Positions 8,346 through 16,001 of a DNA stretch of 64,000 bases are shown one piece after another. Positions within the stretch are counted from its first letter, which is position 1, and the number at the start of each line of letters is the position of its first letter. The notes below the pieces were generated by a model. The model had not been told where the DNA came from. It ran no database searches and was given only the letters and a program-made list of their open reading frames with translations. Origin of the DNA: Clostridia bacterium (GTDB taxonomy: Bacteria; Bacillota; Clostridia; Oscillospirales; CAG-272); assembly GCA_017428635.1 (NCBI GenBank), contig JAFRQK010000035.1:1-64000 (forward strand), given 5' to 3'. A program made the translations under genes and the position numbers.

Positions 8346-9350
8346 ATGAAGAGTATAGGAATAGACCTCGGCACAGCAAATACGATCGTATATCTGAAAG
8401 GACGAGGCATCGTTCTGCGCGAGCCCTCCGTCGTTGCGATCGATCAGAGAGGACGCCACGTCGTCGCCGTCGGGAGCGAAGCCAAGCTTATGCTCGGCAA
8501 GACGCCCGGCTCGATCAGCGCGCTCCGCCCGCTGAAGAACGGGGTCATTGCGGAATTCGACGCGACGGCGGCGATGCTCCGCCACTTTTTCAAGAAGGTC
8601 TCCGGGAACACGCTTATGAGCCGCCCGAAGGTCATTATCTGTATCCCTTACGGTGTCACGGAAGTTGAGAAAAGAGCCGTCGAGGACGTCACGCTCGAGG
8701 CGGGCGCCCAGTCCGTCGCTCTGATCGAGGAACCGGTCGCCGCAGCGATCGGAAGCGGTCTGCGCGTCGAAGACGCGAGGGGCTCGATGATCGTCGACAT
8801 CGGGGGCGGTACGACCGAAGTCGCCGTGCTCTCGCTGGGCGGTATCGTCCTGTCGACGTCGCTCCGCACCGCGGGCGACGAGCTCGACGACGCGATATCT
8901 TCGTATATCAAGAGAAAATACAACGTGCTTATCGGCGACGTGACCGCGGAGGCGCTCAAAAAGAGGATCGGTTCGGTCCACCCGTCGTTCGACAAGGGAA
9001 CGATGGAGGTCAGGGGCAGAAATCTCATGAACGGACTGCCCGCGATCATCAACGTGACGTCGTCCGAGATCAGAGAGTCGATGGCGGACGAGATAAGAAG
9101 CATTATCGAGAGCATTCGGGTTACGCTCGAAAACACGCCGCCCGAACTCTCATCCGATATTTACGATTCCGGTATCGTTCTGTCCGGCGGCGGCGCGCTG
9201 CTTCCGGGCCTCGATCTGCTCGTCAGCAGGATCACCGGGATCCGCACGGTCGTGGCGAAAAACCCGCTCGACTGCGTTGCGATCGGTATAGGCCGCGTGA
9301 TCGAGAGCGTCGGGGAACTCTCCGGCGTCGTCAACTTCCGCGGAAGGTAA
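8346..9350 (+). CDS. mreB: Rod shape-determining protein MreB
   Basis: A 334-residue actin homologue that polymerises under the membrane and guides lateral wall synthesis. Phosphate-1 motif GIDLGTANTIVYLKG is at residues 4-18, phosphate-2 MIVDIGGGTTEVAVL at about 148-162, and the adenosine motif SGGGALLPGLD at about 280. AGGGAAAGG lies ahead of the ATG. It heads mreBCD and follows maf by 22 bases. Full length for the family, no oddities. Confidence 0.95.
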   Translation: MKSIGIDLGTANTIVYLKGRGIVLREPSVVAIDQRGRHVVAVGSEAKLMLGKTPGSISALRPLKNGVIAEFDATAAMLRHFFKKVSGNTLMSRPKVIICIPYGVTEVEKRAVEDVTLEAGAQSVALIEEPVAAAIGSGLRVEDARGSMIVDIGGGTTEVAVLSLGGIVLSTSLRTAGDELDDAISSYIKRKYNVLIGDVTAEALKKRIGSVHPSFDKGTMEVRGRNLMNGLPAIINVTSSEIRESMADEIRSIIESIRVTLENTPPELSSDIYDSGIVLSGGGALLPGLDLLVSRITGIRTVVAKNPLDCVAIGIGRVIESVGELSGVVNFRGR

Positions 9351-9389
9351 GACCGTTTTCAAACGATCAGACAGGAGGTGACGCCGCCG

Positions 9390-10235
9390 ATGAGCGGATT
9401 CTTCAAATCAAAGTTTTTCTATATCGTCGCGGTGCTCACGCTCGCCGCGGTCATCGTTCCGACCGTTCTGTGCTCGATGGGGCTGACTCCCGTCCTGAGA
9501 TCGGCGGTAAACACCGTTCTTATGCCGGTACAGAAGCTTTCCGACAAGGCCGCCGGAGCGATCGAGGGTTTTACCTCCTATTTCACGGCGTTTGACCGTA
9601 TGAAGGAGGAAAACGCGCGGCTGAAGGAGGAACTCGCTTCTCTGCGCGAAGAGGTCGCGGGCGCAAGGGAAATAAAGGAAAAATACGACTGGATGTCCGA
9701 TTTCCTCGAACTCAAGATGCTCCATCACGATTATGAACTCGTTCCCGCCGTCATATCGGGCCGCGGGAGCGCGAGCTATTCGAACGTTTTCATGCTCGAC
9801 GCGGGCAAGATCAGCGGTATAGAGCGCGGTATGCCCGTCGTCAGCGGCGACGGTATCCTCGGATATATCGCCGAGGTCGGCCCGACGTGGTCGAAGGCGG
9901 TCTCCGTCATGGAGGCGTCGTCCTCCGTCGGCGCGTACGTTGAGAGATCCGGCGCGATCGGAGTAATTGAAGCGGAATACGATCTCTCCCTTAAAGGGAT
10001 CCTCAAAATGTCGTATCTCGACGAGGACGCCGATATCAAGGTCGGCGACCGTATCCTCACGAGCGGGTACGGGAGCGTATACCCGCGTTCCCTCGTTATC
10101 GGTTACGTTGAGACCGTCAAAACGGACGATCTGACGAGGAGCATCACGGCGACGGTCCGCCCCGCCTCGACGCTCGATCAGGTCTCCGAGGTCATGGTGG
10201 TGACAGAATATGAAGTATACTCGGAAGAGCCCTGA
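9390..10235 (+). CDS. mreC: Rod shape-determining protein MreC
   Basis: A 281-residue bitopic protein. One N-terminal membrane helix (about residues 8-30), a coiled coil with MKEENARLKEELASLREEV (about 70-95) and a beta-rich C-terminal domain containing ISGRGSASYSNVFMLDAG. MreC links the elongasome to penicillin-binding proteins outside the membrane. AGGAGG at 9373-9378 precedes the ATG at 9390; a GTG at 9378 overlaps the ribosome site and is less likely. It overlaps mreD by 26 bases. Confidence 0.9.
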   Translation: MSGFFKSKFFYIVAVLTLAAVIVPTVLCSMGLTPVLRSAVNTVLMPVQKLSDKAAGAIEGFTSYFTAFDRMKEENARLKEELASLREEVAGAREIKEKYDWMSDFLELKMLHHDYELVPAVISGRGSASYSNVFMLDAGKISGIERGMPVVSGDGILGYIAEVGPTWSKAVSVMEASSSVGAYVERSGAIGVIEAEYDLSLKGILKMSYLDEDADIKVGDRILTSGYGSVYPRSLVIGYVETVKTDDLTRSITATVRPASTLDQVSEVMVVTEYEVYSEEP

Positions 10236-10857
10236 CGCGCTCGGCGCCGGGGACGGGACTTCGTTTCCGTCGCGTATTCTCGGGAAACTCAACTCGTGGA
10301 GGCTGTCCTTCTCCATCGACGGGCAGGCGGTCGCAAAGGGCGTTATCATCGCCGTCTTTATCGTCTTCTTTTCGATAACGCAGACGACGCTCCTGTCGCG
10401 TCTGCGCCCGTTCGGAGCCGTTCCGGACCTTCTTCTGCCTCTCGTCGTGGCGGTCGCCATGGCGGAGCGGGAAAAATGGGGCGCGATCGTCGGTCTTATC
10501 TGCGCTTTTGTGATCGACGCGCTCGGCGGCGTGACCGTAATGCTCCTGCCGCTTCTGTACGTACCCGTCGGGATCTTCTGCGGTCTGCTGACCACGTACA
10601 GGTTCCGCGATTCGATCCCCGTCGCGGCGCTATTTACGGTCGTGACGAGCGTTCTGCGCTTTTTCGTATCGTTTCTTCTCGCGCTTTTCACGGTCCACGG
10701 AGTCACCCCGCTTCAGGCGCTTCTCGATTTCGCCCTTCCGGGCCTCTTTGCAAATCTGATCTTTGCCGTTTTCCCGCACCTTTTCGTGCGCCTTTCGATG
10801 CGGCCGTTCCACAAGACTAGGGCGGAGCGTACCGAGGAAAACGATCGGGTATTCTGA
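10210..10857 (+). CDS. mreD: Rod shape-determining protein MreD
   Basis: A 215-residue integral membrane protein with about five hydrophobic helices from residue ~45 onward (GVIIAVFIVFFSITQ, DLLLPLVVAVAMAE, LICAFVIDALGGV). The first ~40 residues are polar and Ser/Arg-rich, longer than in many MreD proteins, so a later start is possible. MreD completes the MreBCD elongation complex. The start lies within the end of mreC and the stop is two bases before mnmG, so translation of the three is coupled. Confidence 0.88.
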   Translation: MKYTRKSPDALGAGDGTSFPSRILGKLNSWRLSFSIDGQAVAKGVIIAVFIVFFSITQTTLLSRLRPFGAVPDLLLPLVVAVAMAEREKWGAIVGLICAFVIDALGGVTVMLLPLLYVPVGIFCGLLTTYRFRDSIPVAALFTVVTSVLRFFVSFLLALFTVHGVTPLQALLDFALPGLFANLIFAVFPHLFVRLSMRPFHKTRAERTEENDRVF

Positions 10858-10858
10858 T

Positions 10859-12760
10859 ATGACGAATGATTACGACGTTATAGTGGTGGGAGCCGGTCAC
10901 GCCGGATGCGAGGCGGCTCTCGCCGCGGCGCGCACCGGTATGAAGTGCGCTCTTTTCACCCTTTCTCTCGACGCCGTGGCGAATATGCCGTGCAATCCTT
11001 CCGTCGGCGGGTCGGGGAAAGGGCACCTTGTTTTTGAGATAGACGCGCTCGGCGGGGAGATGGGAAGATGCGCCGACCGCGCGACGATCCAGTCCAGAAC
11101 GCTCAACACGAGCAAGGGGGCCGCCGTGCGCTCGAAGAGAGTGCAGACGGACAGGCGGTATTATTCCTCTCTGATGAAAAAAACGCTCGAAGCGGAGCCG
11201 AACCTCTGCCTTATCCAGGCGGAGGTCACCTCGCTTCTGACCGAAAAGGCGGGAGGAGAGGTGAGAGTCGCCGGCGTCGCGGCGGAACCGGGCGGCGAGT
11301 ATTCCGCAAAGGCCGTTGTCATCTCGACCGGAACGTATCTCGGAGGACTGACCCATATCGGCGACGTGCGCCGCGAGCAGGGTCCGGACAACTCGAACGC
11401 AGCGCTCAAACTCACCGCGTCTTTACGGGACGCGGGTCTTCCGATCCTGCGTTTCAAGACGGGGACGCCCCCGAGGATCCACCGCCGCTCGATCGACTTT
11501 TCCGCGCTCGACGTGCAGGAGGGTGAGGAATATATCACCCCGTTTTCCTACTACACGGACGCCGAGATGCTGAACGGGATAGAGCAGACCGTCTGCCACA
11601 TCGCCTATACCAACGAAAACACGCACAGGATAATCAACGAAAATATTGACCGCTCGCCTCTTTTCTCCGGCGCGATCCACGGGACGGGCCCGAGATACTG
11701 CCCCTCGATCGAGGACAAGGTGAGGCGGTTCCCCGACAGGATACGCCATCAGCTTTTCGTCGAGCCGATGGGGCTCGACACCGACGAGATCTATCTTCAG
11801 GGCTTTTCCTCGTCGCTCCCCGCCGACGTGCAGTACAAAATGCTCCGCTCGATCAGGGGGTTTGAGGAAGCCGAGATCATGCGCTTCGCTTACGCGATAG
11901 AGTACGATCTCTGCGACCCGTCGGCGCTGTCCCCGACGCTTGAGGTCAAATCGGTGCGCGGCCTTTACGGCGCGGGTCAGTTCAACGGCACCTCGGGTTA
12001 CGAGGAGGCGGCGGCGCAGGGGCTTCTCGCCGGCATCAACGCGTCACTGTCGGTCCGCGGAGAAGAGCAGATAGTACTGCCGAGATCGTCGTCGTATATC
12101 GGAACGATGATCGACGATATCGTGACCAAGGGTATAACCGAGCCGTACCGGATCATGACGAGTCGGAGCGAGTTCCGCCTTCTTCTAAGGCAGGACAACG
12201 CGCGCGACCGGCTTCTCGAGTACGGACGCCGCGGCGGACTTATAGACGACGAGCGGTATGAGAAAACGCTCGCCGACCGTGAAAAGATCGCAAAGGAGCG
12301 CGAACGGCTCCGCCACGTGAATTTCGGTCCCGGCGCAGTCAACCCGTTTCTCGATGCGCTCGGGTCGACGCCCGTTTGCTCGGGCATCAACGCGGAGGAG
12401 CTCATAAAGAGGCCGGACGTTACGTTCGAGGACGTCGTACCCCTCGACCCCGAAAGCGGGAAACTCCCGCGCGCGATGCGCGATCGCATCGATACGGAGA
12501 TCAAATACGAGGGATACATAAAAAGACAGACCGACGAGGCGAACCGTCAGCGCAAGGCGGAGAATATGAAACTTCCCGCCGGCGTAGACTATCTCTCGAT
12601 AAGAGGGCTCAGGATCGAGGCGGCGCAGAATCTGAACAAGGTCCGCCCGGCGACGGTCGGTCAGGCGTCGCGGATATCGGGCGTCAACCCCGCCGATATC
12701 TCCGTCCTCATGATCTGGCTTGCGTCCCTGAAAAACGGAGGGGTGCCCGATGAAGATTGA
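10859..12760 (+). CDS. mnmG: tRNA uridine-5-carboxymethylaminomethyl modification enzyme MnmG
   Basis: A 633-residue FAD protein (GidA). With MnmE it installs the cmnm5 group on wobble U34 of several tRNAs. The Rossmann motif VVGAGHAGCEAALAAARTG is at residues 8-26; MPCNPSVGGSGKGHL and RVQTDRR follow; the C-terminal helical domain ends with the GidA signature DYLSIRGLRIEAAQNL and RPATVGQASRISGV. Full family length. It sits directly downstream of mreD (TGATATG) and overlaps rsmG by 11 bases, the classical gidAB order, here joined to the mre operon rather than to the replication origin. Confidence 0.95.
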   Translation: MTNDYDVIVVGAGHAGCEAALAAARTGMKCALFTLSLDAVANMPCNPSVGGSGKGHLVFEIDALGGEMGRCADRATIQSRTLNTSKGAAVRSKRVQTDRRYYSSLMKKTLEAEPNLCLIQAEVTSLLTEKAGGEVRVAGVAAEPGGEYSAKAVVISTGTYLGGLTHIGDVRREQGPDNSNAALKLTASLRDAGLPILRFKTGTPPRIHRRSIDFSALDVQEGEEYITPFSYYTDAEMLNGIEQTVCHIAYTNENTHRIINENIDRSPLFSGAIHGTGPRYCPSIEDKVRRFPDRIRHQLFVEPMGLDTDEIYLQGFSSSLPADVQYKMLRSIRGFEEAEIMRFAYAIEYDLCDPSALSPTLEVKSVRGLYGAGQFNGTSGYEEAAAQGLLAGINASLSVRGEEQIVLPRSSSYIGTMIDDIVTKGITEPYRIMTSRSEFRLLLRQDNARDRLLEYGRRGGLIDDERYEKTLADREKIAKERERLRHVNFGPGAVNPFLDALGSTPVCSGINAEELIKRPDVTFEDVVPLDPESGKLPRAMRDRIDTEIKYEGYIKRQTDEANRQRKAENMKLPAGVDYLSIRGLRIEAAQNLNKVRPATVGQASRISGVNPADISVLMIWLASLKNGGVPDED

Positions 12761-13541
12761 GACTGCCGTCAGCCGCGAAGAATTTGCGGCGGCGTATCTT
12801 GACGCGGTCGGGTCGTCGCAGAACGCAAAAGACGACGGACGGCTGATATCGGATCGTTTTGTCGGGACGGCATACGGGATATACGAAAAACTGATCGAGG
12901 GATCGAAAAAGGCGAATCTTACCGCGATCCTGTCGCCCGACGGCGTCGCACAGCGCCATATCCTCGATTCCCTTATACCGTATCTCTTTCTCGAAAAGAG
13001 GGAGATCATCAAAGACGGCGTCCGGATCGCGGACGTCGGCTGCGGGGCGGGTTTCCCGACTCTGCCGATCGCCGCTTTCGCCGCGTCGTGCGGTACGTCC
13101 CTGTCGGTCACCGCGATCGACTCGACGGCGAAGAAGATCCGGTTTCTCGACTCGACGGCGGAGTCGCTCGGGATCCCCGGGATCGCCGCCGTAACGGGAC
13201 GCGCGGAAGAACTCGCTCTGCCGGGCGGGGAGTACCGCGAAAAATTCGACGTCACCGTCGCGCGCGCCGTCGCGCCGCTTCACGTTCTGCTCGAGCTGAC
13301 TGCTCCTTTCGTCAAAAGAGGCGGATTCGTCACGGCGTACAAGGGACGCGAAGACGAGGAGAAAGACGCCGCGGAAATATCGAAGAAACTGGGGCTCTCG
13401 GAGCCCGAAAAGATCGCTTACACGCTCCCGTCGGGCGACGCGCGGACGTTTTTCATCTATGAAAAGACGGGGAATACCCCCGCCGCTTACCCGCGAGCGT
13501 ACGCGAAAATAATTTCGGAAAAACAAAAAACCGACGAGTGA
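12750..13541 (+). CDS. rsmG: 16S rRNA (guanine-527-N7)-methyltransferase RsmG
   Basis: A 263-residue SAM-dependent methyltransferase (GidB) that methylates N7 of G527 in 16S rRNA. The SAM motif ADVGCGAGFPTLPIA is at about residues 93-107, preceded by KANLTAI and RHILDSL, and followed by VARAVAPLHVLLELT. It is about 25 residues longer than typical, mostly at the N-terminus. It overlaps mnmG by 11 bases and ends the plus-strand run; its stop codon lies within the terminator stem at 13531-13574. Confidence 0.93.
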   Translation: MKIETAVSREEFAAAYLDAVGSSQNAKDDGRLISDRFVGTAYGIYEKLIEGSKKANLTAILSPDGVAQRHILDSLIPYLFLEKREIIKDGVRIADVGCGAGFPTLPIAAFAASCGTSLSVTAIDSTAKKIRFLDSTAESLGIPGIAAVTGRAEELALPGGEYREKFDVTVARAVAPLHVLLELTAPFVKRGGFVTAYKGREDEEKDAAEISKKLGLSEPEKIAYTLPSGDARTFFIYEKTGNTPAAYPRAYAKIISEKQKTDE

Positions 13542-13574
13542 TCTTTCAACCTGAAAGCTACTCGCCGGCTTTTT
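13531..13574 (+). terminator. Rho-independent terminator of the zapA-rsmG run
   Basis: CCGACGAGT...CTTTCA-ACC-TGAAAG...ACTCGCCGG stem with one mismatch and a small internal loop, followed by CTTTTTATATTTTTAT. The rsmG stop codon is inside the 5' arm. Confidence 0.85.
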
Positions 13575-13630
13575 ATATTTTTATATAAGTACGATACCGC
13601 GCCGATCATGCGCGCCGGACAGCCGACAAA

Positions 13631-14068
13631 TCAAGCATGTGCGTTATCAAACAGCTTTTGAATATCAGGCGGAAGTTTGTCGGGGATCATTTCACGCAGT
13701 CTGTCCTCGTTTCCGTCACGGATCGCGGTATCATAGTACCAGCACTTGAATTTCAACATATCAAGAGCTTTTTTGAGCTTCGCCAGTTCCGCTTCGATGA
13801 CCGCTTTCCTTGCCTCGATCAGCGCCTTGCGGTCGGAGTAGGACGACGGTCCCTCCGCGGCCCAGATCATAAACTGCTTGATATCTTTGATCTCAAGACC
13901 GGATTTTTTCAGGCATTCGATCAAGCGCAGCGCTTCCAATTCCCGATCGCTGAATCTGCGTATCCCGGACTTTCGTTCCAATTCGGGGAAAAGACCTTCT
14001 TTATCATAATAACGGAGAGTAGAAATCGGAAGATCAAACATTTCGGACACTTGACCGATCGTATACAT
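13631..14068 (-). CDS. MerR family transcriptional regulator (AdhR-like)
   Basis: A 145-residue MerR protein. The winged-helix DNA-binding part is YTIGQVSEMFDLPISTLRYYDKEG, with RRFSDRELEAL completing the wing, followed by the dimerisation coiled coil (about residues 80-118). There is no cysteine cluster for metal, so it groups with the AdhR/YfmP-type that sense aldehydes or act redox-independently. The ATG at 14068 has GGAGG eight bases before it; an in-frame upstream ATG at 14083 lacks one. It is divergent from the alcohol dehydrogenase at 14216, with a MerR-type promoter between. More AT-rich than the genes to its left. Confidence 0.88.
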   Translation of the reverse strand: MYTIGQVSEMFDLPISTLRYYDKEGLFPELERKSGIRRFSDRELEALRLIECLKKSGLEIKDIKQFMIWAAEGPSSYSDRKALIEARKAVIEAELAKLKKALDMLKFKCWYYDTAIRDGNEDRLREMIPDKLPPDIQKLFDNAHA

Positions 14069-14096
14069 AAAAAATTCCTCCAATTTGAAAAAATCC

Positions 14097-14127
14097 TTGA
14101 CATAAAGTCAGGTTTAGGTATTACAAT
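14097..14127 (+). promoter_or_regulatory. MerR-type promoter with 19-bp spacer
   Basis: TTGACA (14097-14102), a 19-base spacer, TACAAT (14122-14127). MerR activators act on promoters with 19-20-bp spacers. The spacer AAAGTCAGGTTTAGG carries the partial dyad where such a regulator would bind. It drives the dehydrogenase at 14216. Confidence 0.8.
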
Positions 14128-14215
14128 GAGATTGTAACACGGAAATCGAGGAAAAGCAACCCCGTTTTCGGGATTTTTCTTTACTTGAATTTTTATATTT
14201 ACGGAGGAACAGACC

Positions 14216-15382
14216 ATGCTCGGAAATTTCAGTTACAAAAACGCGACGAAACTTTACTTCGGGGAGGATTCTTTGAAGTATCTGAACGACGAGTTGCCGA
14301 AATACGGAAAGAACGTCGTTTTCATTTACGGAGGCGGTTCGATAAAGAAAAACGGGATATACGACGAGGTGAAAAAGATCCTCTCTGAAAACGGCAAGAA
14401 CGTCGTCGAGGACACCGGGGTAATGCCGAATCCCACTTCCGACAAGCTGCGCGAGGGCGTGAAGATCGCGCGCGAGCACAAAGCGGATCTTCTTCTCGCG
14501 GTCGGCGGCGGATCGTGCTGCGACTACGCGAAGGCGGTGTCGGTTTCGGTCAATTGCGGGGAGGATCCGTGGGAGAAATACTTCGTTCGTTTCGACGAGC
14601 CGACGTGCGAGATCGTTCCCGTCGGGTGCGTTCTGACGATGGCGGGAACGGGCTCCGAGATGAACGCCGGGGCCGTGATCACCGACCGCGAAACGCGTCA
14701 GAAGACGGGTCACGTTTTCGGCGACGAAGTAATGCCTAAATTTTCGATCCTCAACCCGCGCTTCACGATGAGTCTCCCGAAACGTCAGATGGTCGCGGGC
14801 ATTTACGATATATTCAATCATATCTGCGAGCAGTATTTTTCCGGTGAAGACGATAACGTGAGCGACCGTCTTGCCGAAGCGCTGATGAAATCGGTGATAA
14901 GGGATTCGCTTGTCGCGGTCGAGGACCCGTATAACTACGAAGCGAGATCCAACGTTATGTGGGCGGCGACGTGGGCGTTGAATACGCTGATCTCGTGCGG
15001 AAAGACGACCGACTGGATGGTACATATGCTCGGTCAGGCCGCCGGAGGCTTTACCGACGCGACGCACGGAATGACGCTCGCGGCGGTCTCGCTGCCGTAT
15101 TACAGATACGTTATGCCGTACGGTCTTCGAAAGTTCAGAAGATTCGCCGTTGAAGTCTGGGGCGTCGAAGAGAAAGGAAAGACGGACGAGCAGATCGCAA
15201 GCGATGGACTTGACGCGATGGCGGAGTGGATGAGAACGATCGGCGTGACGATGAGTCTTTCCGAACTCGGCGTGACCGACGACATGATCGAGGGGATCGC
15301 GGACGCGACGTTTATTCTGGACGGCGGATACAAGATCCTGACTCACGACGAGGTCGTCGCGATCCTGAGGGACAGTCTGTAA
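14216..15382 (+). CDS. Iron-containing alcohol dehydrogenase (YqhD/butanol dehydrogenase-like)
   Basis: A 388-residue group III alcohol dehydrogenase that reduces aldehydes to alcohols with NAD(P)H. The nucleotide-binding segment reads AVGGGSCCDYAKAVS (about residues 94-108), followed by TMAGTGSEMNAGAVIT. Iron ligands are the expected Asp and three His: the His of IFNHICEQYF (about 202), HMLGQAA (about 270) and THGMTL (about 284). The sequence style (LGNFSYKNATKLYFGE at the start) is that of BdhA/YqhD enzymes, which detoxify short-chain aldehydes. A GGAGG site precedes it. Co-transcribed with the flavodoxin behind it and probably activated by the divergent MerR protein. Confidence 0.92.
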   Translation: MLGNFSYKNATKLYFGEDSLKYLNDELPKYGKNVVFIYGGGSIKKNGIYDEVKKILSENGKNVVEDTGVMPNPTSDKLREGVKIAREHKADLLLAVGGGSCCDYAKAVSVSVNCGEDPWEKYFVRFDEPTCEIVPVGCVLTMAGTGSEMNAGAVITDRETRQKTGHVFGDEVMPKFSILNPRFTMSLPKRQMVAGIYDIFNHICEQYFSGEDDNVSDRLAEALMKSVIRDSLVAVEDPYNYEARSNVMWAATWALNTLISCGKTTDWMVHMLGQAAGGFTDATHGMTLAAVSLPYYRYVMPYGLRKFRRFAVEVWGVEEKGKTDEQIASDGLDAMAEWMRTIGVTMSLSELGVTDDMIEGIADATFILDGGYKILTHDEVVAILRDSL

Positions 15383-15399
15383 AGAAAGGAGAAAATCAA

Positions 15400-15921
15400 A
15401 TGACGAAAATACTGATTGCGTTCTTTTCAAGAGCGGACGAAAACTACTTCGGCGGCGCCATGCGTTACGTAAAGGTCGGAAACACCGAGATCGTGTGCGG
15501 CATTATCAAAGATCTGATCGACGCGGATACGTTCAGGATCGAAATGAAGGATCCGTATTCACCGTCCTATGCGGTCTGTATCGAGGAAGCGAAGAAGGAT
15601 CTTCGCGAGGGGGCAAGACCGGAGCTGGTCCGTTATCCCGACGGCGTCGACGGATACGATACCGTCATTCTCGCGTACCCGAATTACTGGGGAACGATAC
15701 CGATGGCGGTGGCGACGTTTCTTGAGAAGTTCGACTTCACGGGCAAGAGGATCCTTCCGCTCTGCACCAACGAGGGCAGCGGGATGGGCTCAAGCGAGCG
15801 AACGATCCGTCAGTGCGCGCCCGGCGCGGAAGTCGGAAACGGGCTTTCCGTTATCGGGAGCGGCGCCGCGGACTCCTCGCCGGACGTCAAACGGTGGCTG
15901 ATCTCTAACGGACTTTTATGA
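15400..15921 (+). CDS. Flavodoxin family protein
   Basis: A 173-residue FMN protein. The N-terminal strand ILIAFFSRADEN is the phosphate-binding region of long-chain flavodoxin-like reductases, followed by DTVILAYPNYWGTIPMAVATFLE and LCTNEGSGMGSS, the flavin-ring loops. It carries electrons or reduces small compounds in the cytoplasm. AAAGGAG lies before the ATG, 17 bases after the dehydrogenase stop; MerR-controlled aldehyde-reductase/flavodoxin pairs are a known pattern in Firmicutes stress operons. Confidence 0.87.
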   Translation: MTKILIAFFSRADENYFGGAMRYVKVGNTEIVCGIIKDLIDADTFRIEMKDPYSPSYAVCIEEAKKDLREGARPELVRYPDGVDGYDTVILAYPNYWGTIPMAVATFLEKFDFTGKRILPLCTNEGSGMGSSERTIRQCAPGAEVGNGLSVIGSGAADSSPDVKRWLISNGLL

Positions 15922-16001
15922 GTCGGGCGTCCTTTCAGATATCCGGCAATAGATCGGCACAAAGCGATCGGAGGATCGCGCAGACGATTATCGGAGGAAA
16001 A

